A DNA stretch of 59,260 nucleotides from assembly GCF_965138225.1 (NCBI RefSeq), contig NZ_CBCSAX010000013.1; one strand, written 5' to 3'. The number at the start of each line of letters is the position of its first letter. Position 1 is the stretch's first letter. Of the stretch, positions 34,413-43,194 are shown piece after piece. Origin of the DNA: Helicobacter_D ganmani (GTDB lineage: Bacteria; Campylobacterota; Campylobacteria; Campylobacterales; Helicobacteraceae). The position numbers were made by a program, and so were the translations under genes. The notes below the pieces were generated by a model. The model was not told the DNA's origin. It did no database searches and was given only the letters and a program-made list of their open reading frames with translations.

Positions 34413-35024
34413 TTAGAGACCTTGCATTAAGAGATTCCACAGATTATCTACCTCAGCTTCTTCTAAGAACTCTCCGCGTAAAGAAAGCCATTGTGCAATG
34501 TGTGCTTGCTCAAATACCGCACCTTGCATACAATCTTTGTGTCCGCGAACCAATCCGCGCCCTAAGATGATTTTATCTTGCAGGGGTTGCTCGCAAATGA
34601 GGCAAGTTTGCAAGGTATTTCCTCTGCCTTCAAAGCGCAAGAGTTTAGCGTATAAATTAAGAATTGCGCGTTTGGGATTCTCTTTTTCTAGTCGTTTTGT
34701 CCCTTCTTCTAAATGCTCAAAATAAAAGGAATCTAGATGAGAAATATCTCTTAAATGCGTATTTAAGAGGTTGAGGTATTGTTGCCAAAAATAGCGTTTT
34801 TGCGTGTCCCGCTCCCAAATGAAACCTAAATGGATTGGCTCTCTTAGTCTGCCAATTTCACGCAAGTCTTGTTGTATAGAAAAGTCAATCTTGTGTCCCA
34901 AATGCACGACACTATGGCGCGCACCATAGAATCTATAAAGGGTGTAAAGTTGGCTTTGTGTCAGGATTCTAACGAGCAAATCTTCCTCACGCACACGCAA
35001 AGTATGTAGAATATAGCCTTGCAA
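34413..35024 (-). CDS. recO: DNA repair protein RecO
   Basis: A 203-aa recombination mediator with an N-terminal OB-like domain (MQGYILHTLRVREEDLLVRI, then FYGARHSVVHLGHKIDF). The C-terminal part carries CLICEQPL and GHKDCMQG cysteines, a reduced zinc site. Together with RecR it loads RecA at gaps. This short form is usual in Helicobacter. Confidence 0.85.
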   Translation of the reverse strand: MQGYILHTLRVREEDLLVRILTQSQLYTLYRFYGARHSVVHLGHKIDFSIQQDLREIGRLREPIHLGFIWERDTQKRYFWQQYLNLLNTHLRDISHLDSFYFEHLEEGTKRLEKENPKRAILNLYAKLLRFEGRGNTLQTCLICEQPLQDKIILGRGLVRGHKDCMQGAVFEQAHIAQWLSLRGEFLEEAEVDNLWNLLMQGL

Positions 35025-35186
35025 AATTTGCCTTTTTTAGCGGGATTGTAGCATAATCTTGAAGGTTTCTTTTGGTTTTACAAATTTTTAATTCATTTAA
35101 GCTTTGGAATCTCAAGCACTCTTTTTGCAGAAGTAGATTTCATTGCTCTTGCAACCAATGGAGAGTTTAACGAACAAAGTGCAGGT

Positions 35187-35552
35187 GTGAAAGTTTTAAA
35201 CGATGAGGAGATGAAGCAGGTTGTAGGGGGAGCACGTGTAACAAGCAATTTTATTAAACATTATGGTGTAATGAATAACTATGGACAAAACATATACTAT
35301 ACTGCATATTATCCTATTACATTAGAAACTTATATGGATACTCTTTATATTAATTTAGTATCCAGTGAAGTTGCAGCTGTGGAAGCGACTTATGACTTTA
35401 GAACAAATAAAGTCTCAACAAGCATTGTAGCCATTAATACAAAGGATTATGTCAATATGCGTTATCTGAATACTCAAGCGGAAATTAAAGATTTCAATCG
35501 GGTGGATTCTTGGATAAGACAAGATAAAATCAATATTAAATACTTTAAATAA
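35187..35552 (+). CDS. Protein with double-glycine-type leader
   Basis: The listed GTG opens a 121-aa frame starting MKVLNDEEMKQVVGGARV, which reads as a bacteriocin-type leader (LxxEEMxxVxGG, cleavage after GG). About 105 Tyr/Asn-rich residues would follow. There is no ribosome site before the GTG. The frame is open upstream to 35052 and encodes a hydrophobic stretch (KFLIHLSFGISSTLFA) like a signal peptide, but no ATG, GTG or TTG is present there. It could be a gene that has lost its start codon. No leader-peptidase ABC transporter is in the window. The function is unknown. Confidence 0.5.
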   Translation: MKVLNDEEMKQVVGGARVTSNFIKHYGVMNNYGQNIYYTAYYPITLETYMDTLYINLVSSEVAAVEATYDFRTNKVSTSIVAINTKDYVNMRYLNTQAEIKDFNRVDSWIRQDKINIKYFK

Positions 35553-35606
35553 CAATTTGGAATAAAATTCGCTTATTCTTTTCTAGCTTTAAATTAAGGA
35601 TAAGCA

Positions 35607-35663
35607 ATGCTTCTTATTAATCTTTCTAATTCTCTTTATACAAACAAAGTCATTCAGCATTAA
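35607..35663 (+). pseudogene. Out-of-frame 5' fragment of the 35735 gene
   Basis: ATG 35607 has a good AAGGA site and encodes MLLINLSNSLYTNKVIQH before TAA 35661. The next gene's frame becomes open at 35672 with DGDSLEQFQKFLETTKN, well before its first GTG. A frameshift around 35655-35672 would join them into one protein of about 285 aa. Confidence 0.45.
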
Positions 35664-35734
35664 TGGAGTAAGATGGTGATAGTTTAGAGCAGTTTCAAAA
35701 ATTTTTAGAAACAACTAAAAACTTAAAGAATAAT

Positions 35735-36481
35735 GTGTCTTTGCCTACAGAAAGCGAATTTCAAACTTCCTTGAATAATCTGACAAAAGAACTTCATTCC
35801 ATTTTGACAAATTTTTATGAAAAAGAACCAGATAGTGAGGAGTTTAGAAATCTATTAGGTTATGCTTTGGTTATTACCTCCGAAACAGAAACAAGAGAGA
35901 ATGATAAACAGCAGTTACTTAATCTTTTAAATCAAGCACAAAAAGACCCAAAATTTGCAAAAAGTCAAGAATTTATGGACAAGTTGCTTTCAAGAGTTTC
36001 TACAAATTCTATTGATGATAACCAAATTAATGCTTTTACTGCAATGGCTGACAATTATGGTAACCTTACCTCCTATCAGGCGACTAATTCTAGGTTGAGC
36101 TACTCATTAGAATCTTTCTTTAGATTAGCCGAATTCTTTGGTGCGATTCCAGAATCTAGCAAGGCTAAGATTCAAGATTCTTTACAAATAACCCAAAGAT
36201 ATTTGTATAATCAAAGCGGAAATATTGATAATTCTTTTAAAGTGGGAGACTATGTTATCTCATTTGAGGGCGACCCCTCCTTTACTGACCCATTCTTATA
36301 TGGAGGTAACTTTTCTATTTCCTATCAAAAGTCTGACGAACTTCTAACTTCTCTTGCCTCCAACTTTGATTCCACACAAAGTTTTTTTGATATTTTAAAT
36401 AAAAGAGAGCAATTAGAAAAGCAAAATCAAGAGTTACACAACAAGCAATCTTTCAATGGAATCCCCAATGCTTTTATATAA
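35735..36481 (+). CDS. Hypothetical protein with interrupted N-terminus
   Basis: A 248-aa hydrophilic, probably helical protein without signal peptide or recognised domain; it ends with a coiled-coil-like KREQLEKQNQELHNKQ. The GTG start has no ribosome site, and the frame is open 21 codons further upstream. The natural start appears to be ATG 35607 in another frame. It is rich in Ser, Asn and Gln. It stands alone between the double-glycine gene and mntP, in what looks like an accessory stretch. Confidence 0.55.
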   Translation: MSLPTESEFQTSLNNLTKELHSILTNFYEKEPDSEEFRNLLGYALVITSETETRENDKQQLLNLLNQAQKDPKFAKSQEFMDKLLSRVSTNSIDDNQINAFTAMADNYGNLTSYQATNSRLSYSLESFFRLAEFFGAIPESSKAKIQDSLQITQRYLYNQSGNIDNSFKVGDYVISFEGDPSFTDPFLYGGNFSISYQKSDELLTSLASNFDSTQSFFDILNKREQLEKQNQELHNKQSFNGIPNAFI

Positions 36482-36510
36482 GATAGATTCCACAAGTGAT
36501 TTTATAATGC

Positions 36511-36535
36511 AAACCTTGTAGAGATTCTAAGGTTT
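36511..36535. terminator. Weak hairpin between convergent genes
   Basis: AAACCTT (36511-36517) and AAGGTTT (36529-36535) form a 7-bp stem with an 11-nt loop between the 35735 gene and mntP. No proper T-tract follows, so this is a tentative bidirectional terminator. Confidence 0.3.
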
Positions 36536-36555
36536 CAAATTGACACTCAAATGCT

Positions 36556-37128
36556 TTAGTTAATTAAAGTGTGTTCAATTAATACTTTAAGCCCTAATGC
36601 AATCAAAATACAGCCCGCACTGATTTCAAGAATGCGTGTAGGGATTTTGGTAAGGGTTTTACTAAGAGAGTAGGCAAGAATTACACATAAAAAGGTAATA
36701 CCTCCAATCAAAGAAGCGCTTTTAAATAAAGGTGCATTTTGTGAAAAGATGAGCATACCCGCAGCAAGTGCGTCTATGCTCGTAGCGATTCCAATGAGGA
36801 GTAAAACCCATAATGAAAGGATTTTGTGCAATTCTTGCTCCTCTTTGGTTGTATAGGAATCTTTAATGATTTTTAATCCTAAGACTAAAAAGACAAGAAA
36901 AGTAATCCAATGGTCAAAAGAATCAGCAATTTGTGAGAAACTATCGTTTGCAAATTTTATTATAACCCAGCCAAAAATGGGCATAAGTGCTTGAAAAAAT
37001 GCAGTTACTAATGCGATTTTCAATCCGTTTTGTATGCACCATTTTTCATACAATCCATAAGAAAATGCAACAATAGACGCATCAACTGCCAAAGTGATTC
37101 CAAGCAAAAGAATCTCTAAATATACCAT
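36556..37128 (-). CDS. mntP: Putative manganese efflux pump MntP
   Basis: A 190-aa inner-membrane protein with six helices. It has the MntP (DUF204) repeats LLGITLAVDASIVAFSYGL and IATSIDALAAGMLIF, whose Asp residues carry the metal path. It exports Mn2+. It lies 10 bp downstream of thiG. No mntR-type riboswitch is visible because the gene is inside an operon. Confidence 0.87.
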   Translation of the reverse strand: MVYLEILLLGITLAVDASIVAFSYGLYEKWCIQNGLKIALVTAFFQALMPIFGWVIIKFANDSFSQIADSFDHWITFLVFLVLGLKIIKDSYTTKEEQELHKILSLWVLLLIGIATSIDALAAGMLIFSQNAPLFKSASLIGGITFLCVILAYSLSKTLTKIPTRILEISAGCILIALGLKVLIEHTLIN

Positions 37129-37138
37129 AATACATCTA

Positions 37139-37924
37139 TCAAGAGAGATTAGCTAACCCTTCTATGGGGGAGCTTGCAGTAGCATAAGGTTTTTTTGGAA
37201 TCCTACCTGCAAGATAACTTGCGCGTCCTGCACGCACTGCATCACGCATAGCTTGTGCCATTAGAATCGGGTTTTGTGCTTGAGCTATGGCTGTGTTTGT
37301 TAGCACTGCGTCTGCTCCAAGCTCCATTGCAATCGCAGCATCAGAGGCGCAACCCACACCCGCATCTACGATAAGTGGCACATTGATAGCCTCTTTGATA
37401 AAGGCGATATTGTAGCGATTCTGTATGCCAAGCCCGCTACCAATAGGTGCTGCAAGAGGCATTACTGCACTTGCACCAGCATTTTCTAAATGTCGCGCCA
37501 TAATGGGGTCATCGTTGCTATATGCAAGCACGCAAAAGCCATCTTTTGCTAGAATTTCACAAGCTTTTAATGTCTCTAAGACATCGGGATAAAGTGTTTT
37601 TTGTGTGTCGCCAATAATTTCTAGTTTGATAAACTCAATGCCTGTGGCTTCACGCGTTAAGCGAAAAAGGGTAATGGCTTCCTCTGCCTTAGTGCAACCC
37701 GCAGAGTTTGGCAAAAACTGAATCTTGCTTTCCCTGAAATAGTCTAGCAGATTTTCCTCGTTGGGATTCGTGATATTAACGCGTCTAACGGCAACCGTGA
37801 TGATTTCTGCTTCCGAGGCAATCGTCGCGTCAAAGGTGGTTTGAAAGTTTTTGTATTTGCCGCTACCCACGATAAGGCGACTTTGAAAGGTTTGATTTCC
37901 GATTTTTAAAAGTTGATGATTCAT
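37139..37924 (-). CDS. thiG: Thiazole synthase ThiG
   Basis: A 261-aa TIM-barrel enzyme that forms the thiazole phosphate of thiamine. The signatures are SRLIVGSGKYKNFQTT, the Schiff-base lysine in FIKLEIIGDTQKTLYPD and PLIVDAGVGCASDAAIAMELG. H. pylori lacks de novo thiazole synthesis as far as I recall, so this supports a different Helicobacter species. thiS, thiF and thiH are not in the window. Confidence 0.94.
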   Translation of the reverse strand: MNHQLLKIGNQTFQSRLIVGSGKYKNFQTTFDATIASEAEIITVAVRRVNITNPNEENLLDYFRESKIQFLPNSAGCTKAEEAITLFRLTREATGIEFIKLEIIGDTQKTLYPDVLETLKACEILAKDGFCVLAYSNDDPIMARHLENAGASAVMPLAAPIGSGLGIQNRYNIAFIKEAINVPLIVDAGVGCASDAAIAMELGADAVLTNTAIAQAQNPILMAQAMRDAVRAGRASYLAGRIPKKPYATASSPIEGLANLS

Positions 37925-37952
37925 AAAATTTCCTTAAAGTGATAATAAAATT

Positions 37953-39395
37953 CTAAATGTAGCGGATTTGCTCAATTAAATCAAGAGGACTAAATGAAAA
38001 ATCATTGCATTTTTTCGCAATTTCTTGTGCGCAAAAGCTATGCAATAAAACACCACAAATCGCGGAATCTAGCGGAGTGCGCCCTTGCGCTAAAAGCCCA
38101 CCAATGATTCCTGCTAATATGTCCCCACTTCCTCCTTTTGCTAGAATATTTGCGCCAAAAGGATTGATATAAATGTTTTTATCCTTGCAAATCAGTGTAT
38201 TTGCTCCTTTGAGCACTAAAATTGCGTGTGGATAGGTATTGCAAAACTTTAGTGCATAGGTGATTCTGTCTTTTTGCAAGTCTTGCGTAGAAATTGTTGC
38301 AAGGTTGCATACTTTTAGGATTTGTGTAAATTCTTTTGGGTGGGGTGTTAAAAGGATTTGTTTGTGGGTTTGTAGAATTTCTAAAAATAAAGAATGATAA
38401 AAAATATCCGCATCTAGTAATAAAGGGAGATTTTTAAGATTTTTTAAATTTGGTAAGGGAGATTCTATGCCAAAACCCATACCAAGCAACATTGCTGTTG
38501 CATTTTGTGGAATCTCTTGCGGATTCATCAGACTAAAAGGGAGATTTTGGATTTTTGCTTTGCTTGCTACACTCACAAGTCCAGCCCCGCTACGTAAGCC
38601 CGCAAGTGCGCTTAATACACCCGCACCGATTTTTTCTCCTGCATAGACGCACAGATGTCCAAAATCTCCTTTGTTTGTGTTTTGTGCGATTCTGTGCGGA
38701 GGTTTGAAATCACTCCTCTCTAGTAGTTTGAAGCTAGAATTTGGCGCAAAAACTTCCTCGCTAAGACCTAAGTTTATCAAATGCACTTCACCCACAAAAT
38801 CTTTTGCTTCGTCGCAAAATAATGCTATCTTTAATGCACCCATTGTGAGTGTAAAATCCGACTTAAAGGCTACCTCTCCACCTAGTGCGCCACTTTTTGT
38901 GATTCCACTTGGAATATCACAGGCAATTTTGATTGCATAGGATTGATTAAGAATGCGTAAGATTTTGGTTATTTCTAAGTCTAATGTCCCTCTAAAACCT
39001 GCTCCAAAGATTCCATCAATGATTATCTCATAGTCCATTGCAGATTTTAAGGACTTTAAGAATCGTAAATTCAATTTGGAGTTTGTTTGCAATATTTCTA
39101 GTCGTTGGAGCTGCGTTAGGCATAAAGGGCTTTTTGCGCCTTTGGGCAAAAAGAGATGCACTTCACAGATTCCACAAAGCATTCTAGCTAGTGCCAAACA
39201 ATCTGCGCCATTGTCGCCACTCCCACAAACAAGTAATACTTTTTTGGGAGTTTCAAAAGGATTAGATAAAAAGCGATTTTTGATGAAATAATACATTCCA
39301 CTTGCGGCATTTTCCATTAGCAATTCTGCGGGTAGATTAAAGCTTTTTGTTGCATTTTTGTCTAATTCTTGTGTGCTTAAAAATAAATTTTTCAT
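37953..39395 (-). CDS. nnrD: Bifunctional NAD(P)H-hydrate epimerase/dehydratase
   Basis: A 480-aa fusion. The N-terminal epimerase domain (YjeF_N) has LLVCGSGDNGADCLALARML and IDGIFGAGFRGTL. The C-terminal ADP-dependent dehydratase has NKGDFGHLCVYAGE, LTPHPKEFTQIL, LKGANTLIC and the catalytic AKGGSGDILAGIIGGLLAQG. It repairs damaged NADH/NADPH hydrates. It heads the minus-strand nnrD-thiG-mntP set. Confidence 0.93.
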   Translation of the reverse strand: MKNLFLSTQELDKNATKSFNLPAELLMENAASGMYYFIKNRFLSNPFETPKKVLLVCGSGDNGADCLALARMLCGICEVHLFLPKGAKSPLCLTQLQRLEILQTNSKLNLRFLKSLKSAMDYEIIIDGIFGAGFRGTLDLEITKILRILNQSYAIKIACDIPSGITKSGALGGEVAFKSDFTLTMGALKIALFCDEAKDFVGEVHLINLGLSEEVFAPNSSFKLLERSDFKPPHRIAQNTNKGDFGHLCVYAGEKIGAGVLSALAGLRSGAGLVSVASKAKIQNLPFSLMNPQEIPQNATAMLLGMGFGIESPLPNLKNLKNLPLLLDADIFYHSLFLEILQTHKQILLTPHPKEFTQILKVCNLATISTQDLQKDRITYALKFCNTYPHAILVLKGANTLICKDKNIYINPFGANILAKGGSGDILAGIIGGLLAQGRTPLDSAICGVLLHSFCAQEIAKKCNDFSFSPLDLIEQIRYI

Positions 39396-39446
39396 TTTGG
39401 ATTCCTTATAGAGAACAAAAGCTTTTGGAATCTTAACAAAATATGC

Positions 39447-39452
39447 TATAAA
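39447..39452 (+). promoter_or_regulatory. Probable -10 box for the 39487 lipoprotein
   Basis: TATAAA within ATATGCTATAAATTC lies 35 nt upstream of the ATG, in the divergent gap with nnrD. Confidence 0.35.
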
Positions 39453-39486
39453 TTCAGTCTAAAAAGTGATTGTATAAAGAATTTTT

Positions 39487-39933
39487 ATGGCATTTAAAAC
39501 TATTTTTTTAAATTTTTTTGTAGTTTGTCTTGTATTGTTTGGTTTAATGGGTTGTAATGGAGAAAAATCCAAAAAAAATAAAGAAGACAATAAAACATTA
39601 GAAAACAACGCAACAAGCCTCTTGAAATCAAAGCAACAAGAGGAAGATTCTTTGGAATCTCCCTTGCAACAGCAGTTAAAAAAGAATCTTAAAAGCCATT
39701 TAGACGAATTAAGCAAAGAATTGCAAGAAAAGAATCTAAACAATTTGCAAATGGAGCAAAACACAGGTTTGCAGAAACATTTGGAGCATTTTGAGAGCTA
39801 TCACGGACGCAAAGATATTCCTAAAAAGGATTCCGCACAAAGGAATCTCAACGAAAAAATACAAGAAGCATACGAGATTCAACAAAAGAGGATAGAAGCA
39901 TTGCGTCAAAAAAATGATGAAATGAGTAAATAA
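39487..39933 (+). CDS. Hypothetical coiled-coil lipoprotein
   Basis: A 148-aa lipoprotein: signal peptide with lipobox LMGC, then a highly charged Lys/Glu/Gln-rich helical region (for example LKKNLKSHLDELSKELQEKN) to the end. No conserved domain is visible. The composition suggests a coiled coil extending into the periplasm. It lies upstream of the pyrH operon with its own promoter. Confidence 0.7.
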   Translation: MAFKTIFLNFFVVCLVLFGLMGCNGEKSKKNKEDNKTLENNATSLLKSKQQEEDSLESPLQQQLKKNLKSHLDELSKELQEKNLNNLQMEQNTGLQKHLEHFESYHGRKDIPKKDSAQRNLNEKIQEAYEIQQKRIEALRQKNDEMSK

Positions 39934-40004
39934 CGCTAAATTTACTAGATTATAAGTAAGTTTTGATTAAAATTATAAATTTTGAAATTAAAGAAAGGGC
40001 TGGT

Positions 40005-40724
40005 ATGGCAAAACGCGTTTTGGTTAAATATTCGGGCGAAGCATTGTCTGGTGAAAGCGGCTTTGGGATTGAGAGTAAAATTTTGGATTATCTTGCAAGG
40101 GAGCTTAAAACACTTGTGGAAGCTGGAATTGAAGTTGGAATCGTGATTGGTGGGGGGAATTTTATCCGTGGCGTGAGTGCATCTCAAGGTGGTTTGATTC
40201 GGCGTACAAGCGGAGATTATATGGGAATGCTTGCAACGATGATTAATGGCGTTGCAATGCAAGAAGCTTTAGAATATTATGGCTTAGATGTGCGCGTGCA
40301 AAGTGCGCTAGAGATTAAAGAAGTGTGTGAAACCTACATTAATCGGCGTGCGATTCGGCATTTAGAGAAAGGACGCGTTGTGATTTTTGTAGCAGGCACA
40401 GGGAATCCCTTTTTTACTACTGATACCGCGGCTACTTTGCGTGCAGTGGAGATTGGAGCAGAGATGATTATCAAAGCAACCAAAGTAGATGGCGTTTTTG
40501 ACAAAGACCCTGCAAAGTTTGATGACGCAGTGATGTTGCGCCAAATCGGCTATGACCAAGCTCTTAAAGATAATATTAAAGTGATGGACGACACTGCAAT
40601 TGCGCTTGCAAAAGACAACACATTGCCGATTGTTGTATGCAATATGTTGCGCGAAGGAAATTTGCTGAAAATTATACAAGGCGATTCTGGTGCAGTGTAT
40701 TCTAAAGTATCCAATGAAAATTAA
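40005..40724 (+). CDS. pyrH: Uridylate kinase
   Basis: This 239-aa hexameric UMP kinase begins AKRVLVKYSGEALSG and contains VIGGGNFIRG and KATKVDGVFDKDPAK. ATG 40005 behind AAAGG is the natural start; a longer TTG frame from 39963 is not supported. It begins the operon pyrH-rpoZ-spoT-tyrS-NMO-amiA, the same order as H. pylori HP0777-HP0772. Confidence 0.95.
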   Translation: MAKRVLVKYSGEALSGESGFGIESKILDYLARELKTLVEAGIEVGIVIGGGNFIRGVSASQGGLIRRTSGDYMGMLATMINGVAMQEALEYYGLDVRVQSALEIKEVCETYINRRAIRHLEKGRVVIFVAGTGNPFFTTDTAATLRAVEIGAEMIIKATKVDGVFDKDPAKFDDAVMLRQIGYDQALKDNIKVMDDTAIALAKDNTLPIVVCNMLREGNLLKIIQGDSGAVYSKVSNEN

Positions 40725-40742
40725 CTTAACTAAAGGAAAAAA

Positions 40743-40961
40743 ATGAGAATTGAAGAAATCGCATCAAAAGCATTAGAAAAAGTCAATGGTGATAGATACT
40801 TGCTGTCAAATATTTTATTTATGAGAATTGATGAATTAAGTCGTGGAGCAAAACCTCTTGTAAATAAAAATGTTAAGGCAGATAAGCTTGCGGATATTGC
40901 TTTACTTGAAGTGGCAGAAGGTAAAATCGGTTTAGATAAAATTGAAGAATCGCAAAATTAA
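40743..40961 (+). CDS. rpoZ: RNA polymerase omega subunit
   Basis: A 72-aa omega subunit. It starts MRIEEIASKALEKVNGDRYLL and contains FMRIDELSRGAKPLV. It helps assemble RNA polymerase and forms part of a ppGpp site in proteobacteria. Linkage to spoT, directly downstream, is a widely conserved pairing. Confidence 0.92.
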   Translation: MRIEEIASKALEKVNGDRYLLSNILFMRIDELSRGAKPLVNKNVKADKLADIALLEVAEGKIGLDKIEESQN

Positions 40962-41032
40962 TCCTCTTTTTAAGAAATTTAAAGGTATTCAGATAAGATA
41001 AATTTAAAATCTCATGCTAAAGAAGGTAGAAT

Positions 41033-43180
41033 TTGGAATTTTTGAAACAAGTTGCAGAAATCACAAGCCCTAAAGCAGCGTTAGAGTTGTTATATTCTAT
41101 GGTAGAGGAGACACCAAATATCCAAAATGCAATTGCTTTTGCTACGGAATTGCACAAGGAACAAAAAAGGAGAAGTGGCGAACCTTATATCGTGCATCCT
41201 CTGCTTGTTGCGTGCATTGTGGCGTATTTTGGCGGAGATGAAGTAATGGTGTGTGCAGCACTTTTGCACGATGTGGTAGAGGATACAGACGCGACATTAG
41301 AGGATATTAAGTGCAATTATGGTGAGGATATTGCTTCACTTGTAGATGGTTTGACAAAAATCGTTGCGATTCGTGCAGAAGAGTTGCCCGCGTCCCATTC
41401 TAATGAAAAACTCGTCGTAGCAGCCTTGAGTTTCCGTAAAATGCTCATTACCTCTGTCAAAGATGTGCGTGTGCTTGTTGTGAAACTTTGCGATAGATTG
41501 CACAATATGCTAACGCTTGGTGCTTTGCCCCCCAATAAACAAAGGAGAATTTCTGAGGAAACACTTGTTGTTTATTCTCCTATCGCCCATCGTTTAGGAA
41601 TCTCCTCTTTGAAAAATGAGCTAGAGGACAGAAGTTTTTATTATATTTTTCCTCAAGAATACCGCAAGATAGAGGAATATTTTTTAAGCCACAAGCAAAC
41701 GATTCAGCTCAAACTCAATGCCTTTATCCAAAAAGTGCGCAAAAGTCTTGTGCAAGAGGGCGTTCCAGAGAGTGAGTTTAGCATTGCAAGTCGGATTAAA
41801 CGGCATTATTCTATCTATCTTAAAATGCAACGTAAAGGCATTTCTATTGATGAGGTTTTAGATTTATTAGCAATCCGCGTGATAGTCAAAAATCCTTTAG
41901 ATTGCTATAAAGTCTTGGGGATTTTGCATTTGAAGTTTAAGCCCATTATGTCGCGCTTTAAAGATTATATTGCTTTGCCAAAAGAAAATGGTTATCAAAC
42001 GATTCATAGCACCTTATTTGATGATTCTGCTATTTTTGAAGTGCAGATTCGCACAGAGGATATGCACAAAAGTGCAGAATATGGAATCGCAGCGCATTGG
42101 AAATATAAAACCGGTGGGAATAGCGGTCCAAGTCTTGATTGGCTTAACAAGTTGCAATTTCAAAATAATTCTATTGAAGAATTTTATGAGCTTGTAAAAA
42201 ATGATTTATATCGTGAGGATATTGTAGTTTTCTCTCCTGATGGCGATAATTATTCTTTGCCGATTGGTGCGGTGGTGTTGGATTTTGCCTATGCGGTGCA
42301 TACAGACATTGGGAATCGCGCAAAAGAGGCTTATGTGAATAATCAAAAATCCTCTTTGCTGACTACATTGAAAAGTGGTGATATTGTAAAAATCATTATG
42401 GCAAAAGATACGATTTTACGATGTTCTTGGATTGATGCGGTGAAAACCTCTCGTGCAAAAAGCCAAATCAAGATGAATTGTGCAACGCGTATTAAAGAAA
42501 TTGAGCGCAAAAGTGCGATTAATATTATTGCAACGATTTTCGGTAAAAGCGCAGAAGAGATTGAGGATTATATAACAAAAAATGATTTAGAGGATACAAT
42601 TTATCGTGCGACAACGGATATTGGATTCTTAAAGGATATTAAGAATCGCATTAAGAATTTTTATAAACAAAACGCTGGATTTTTGGAGCAGATTAAAATC
42701 AGAATCCTAAAGCTCAAAGAATTGCGTTTTGACAATCTTGTGATTGAAACCAATCATACGATTAATCAAGCGGTTTTTGATTATTGCTGCCACCCAAAAT
42801 TTGGGGATTCCATTATCGCATTTAAGAGCGGTTCTAAGGCGTTTGTGCATCATAAGCTTTGCGAGCGAGCATATTTGGAGATTCAAAAAGGCGTTAAAAT
42901 GCTTTATGTAGATTGGTTGGAGGATAAGTTGCAAACTTATAAACTTATCGTTGCGTTAGAGAATCAAAAGGGAGTATTGGCTAATTTCTTGTCTTTTTTA
43001 GCAAAGCACGATATTAATGTTTTAGGTGTGGAATTAGGCTCACAAAAGAGTACTTATGCAACGCATTGTGAATTGCGGTTTGAATCTAGTATTACCGAAA
43101 TTAAAGAGCTTAAAAATCTTTTAGGGAATAATTATAAAATCATAGAAGTGCATGCGTTAAAAGACGCGTATGCAGATTAA
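41033..43180 (+). CDS. spoT: Bifunctional (p)ppGpp synthetase/hydrolase
   Basis: A 715-aa RSH protein with an intact HD hydrolase domain (CAALLHDVVEDTDATLEDI, about 75-93). The synthetase domain has SRIKRHYSIYLKMQRKG and SRFKDYIALPKENGYQTIHS. A TGS domain (VVFSPDGDNYSLPIGAVVLD) and a C-terminal ACT domain follow. As the only RSH in view it should both make and degrade the alarmone. It starts at TTG behind AAGAAGG; no ATG fits. Confidence 0.93.
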   Translation: MEFLKQVAEITSPKAALELLYSMVEETPNIQNAIAFATELHKEQKRRSGEPYIVHPLLVACIVAYFGGDEVMVCAALLHDVVEDTDATLEDIKCNYGEDIASLVDGLTKIVAIRAEELPASHSNEKLVVAALSFRKMLITSVKDVRVLVVKLCDRLHNMLTLGALPPNKQRRISEETLVVYSPIAHRLGISSLKNELEDRSFYYIFPQEYRKIEEYFLSHKQTIQLKLNAFIQKVRKSLVQEGVPESEFSIASRIKRHYSIYLKMQRKGISIDEVLDLLAIRVIVKNPLDCYKVLGILHLKFKPIMSRFKDYIALPKENGYQTIHSTLFDDSAIFEVQIRTEDMHKSAEYGIAAHWKYKTGGNSGPSLDWLNKLQFQNNSIEEFYELVKNDLYREDIVVFSPDGDNYSLPIGAVVLDFAYAVHTDIGNRAKEAYVNNQKSSLLTTLKSGDIVKIIMAKDTILRCSWIDAVKTSRAKSQIKMNCATRIKEIERKSAINIIATIFGKSAEEIEDYITKNDLEDTIYRATTDIGFLKDIKNRIKNFYKQNAGFLEQIKIRILKLKELRFDNLVIETNHTINQAVFDYCCHPKFGDSIIAFKSGSKAFVHHKLCERAYLEIQKGVKMLYVDWLEDKLQTYKLIVALENQKGVLANFLSFLAKHDINVLGVELGSQKSTYATHCELRFESSITEIKELKNLLGNNYKIIEVHALKDAYAD

Positions 43181-43194
43181 TTTAAGGAGTATGT

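Noticed and set aside
39963..40004. TTG-started extension of pyrH
   Set aside because: ATG 40005 begins the conserved AKRVLVKYSGEAL N-terminus with a ribosome site; the extension is intergenic AT-rich DNA.
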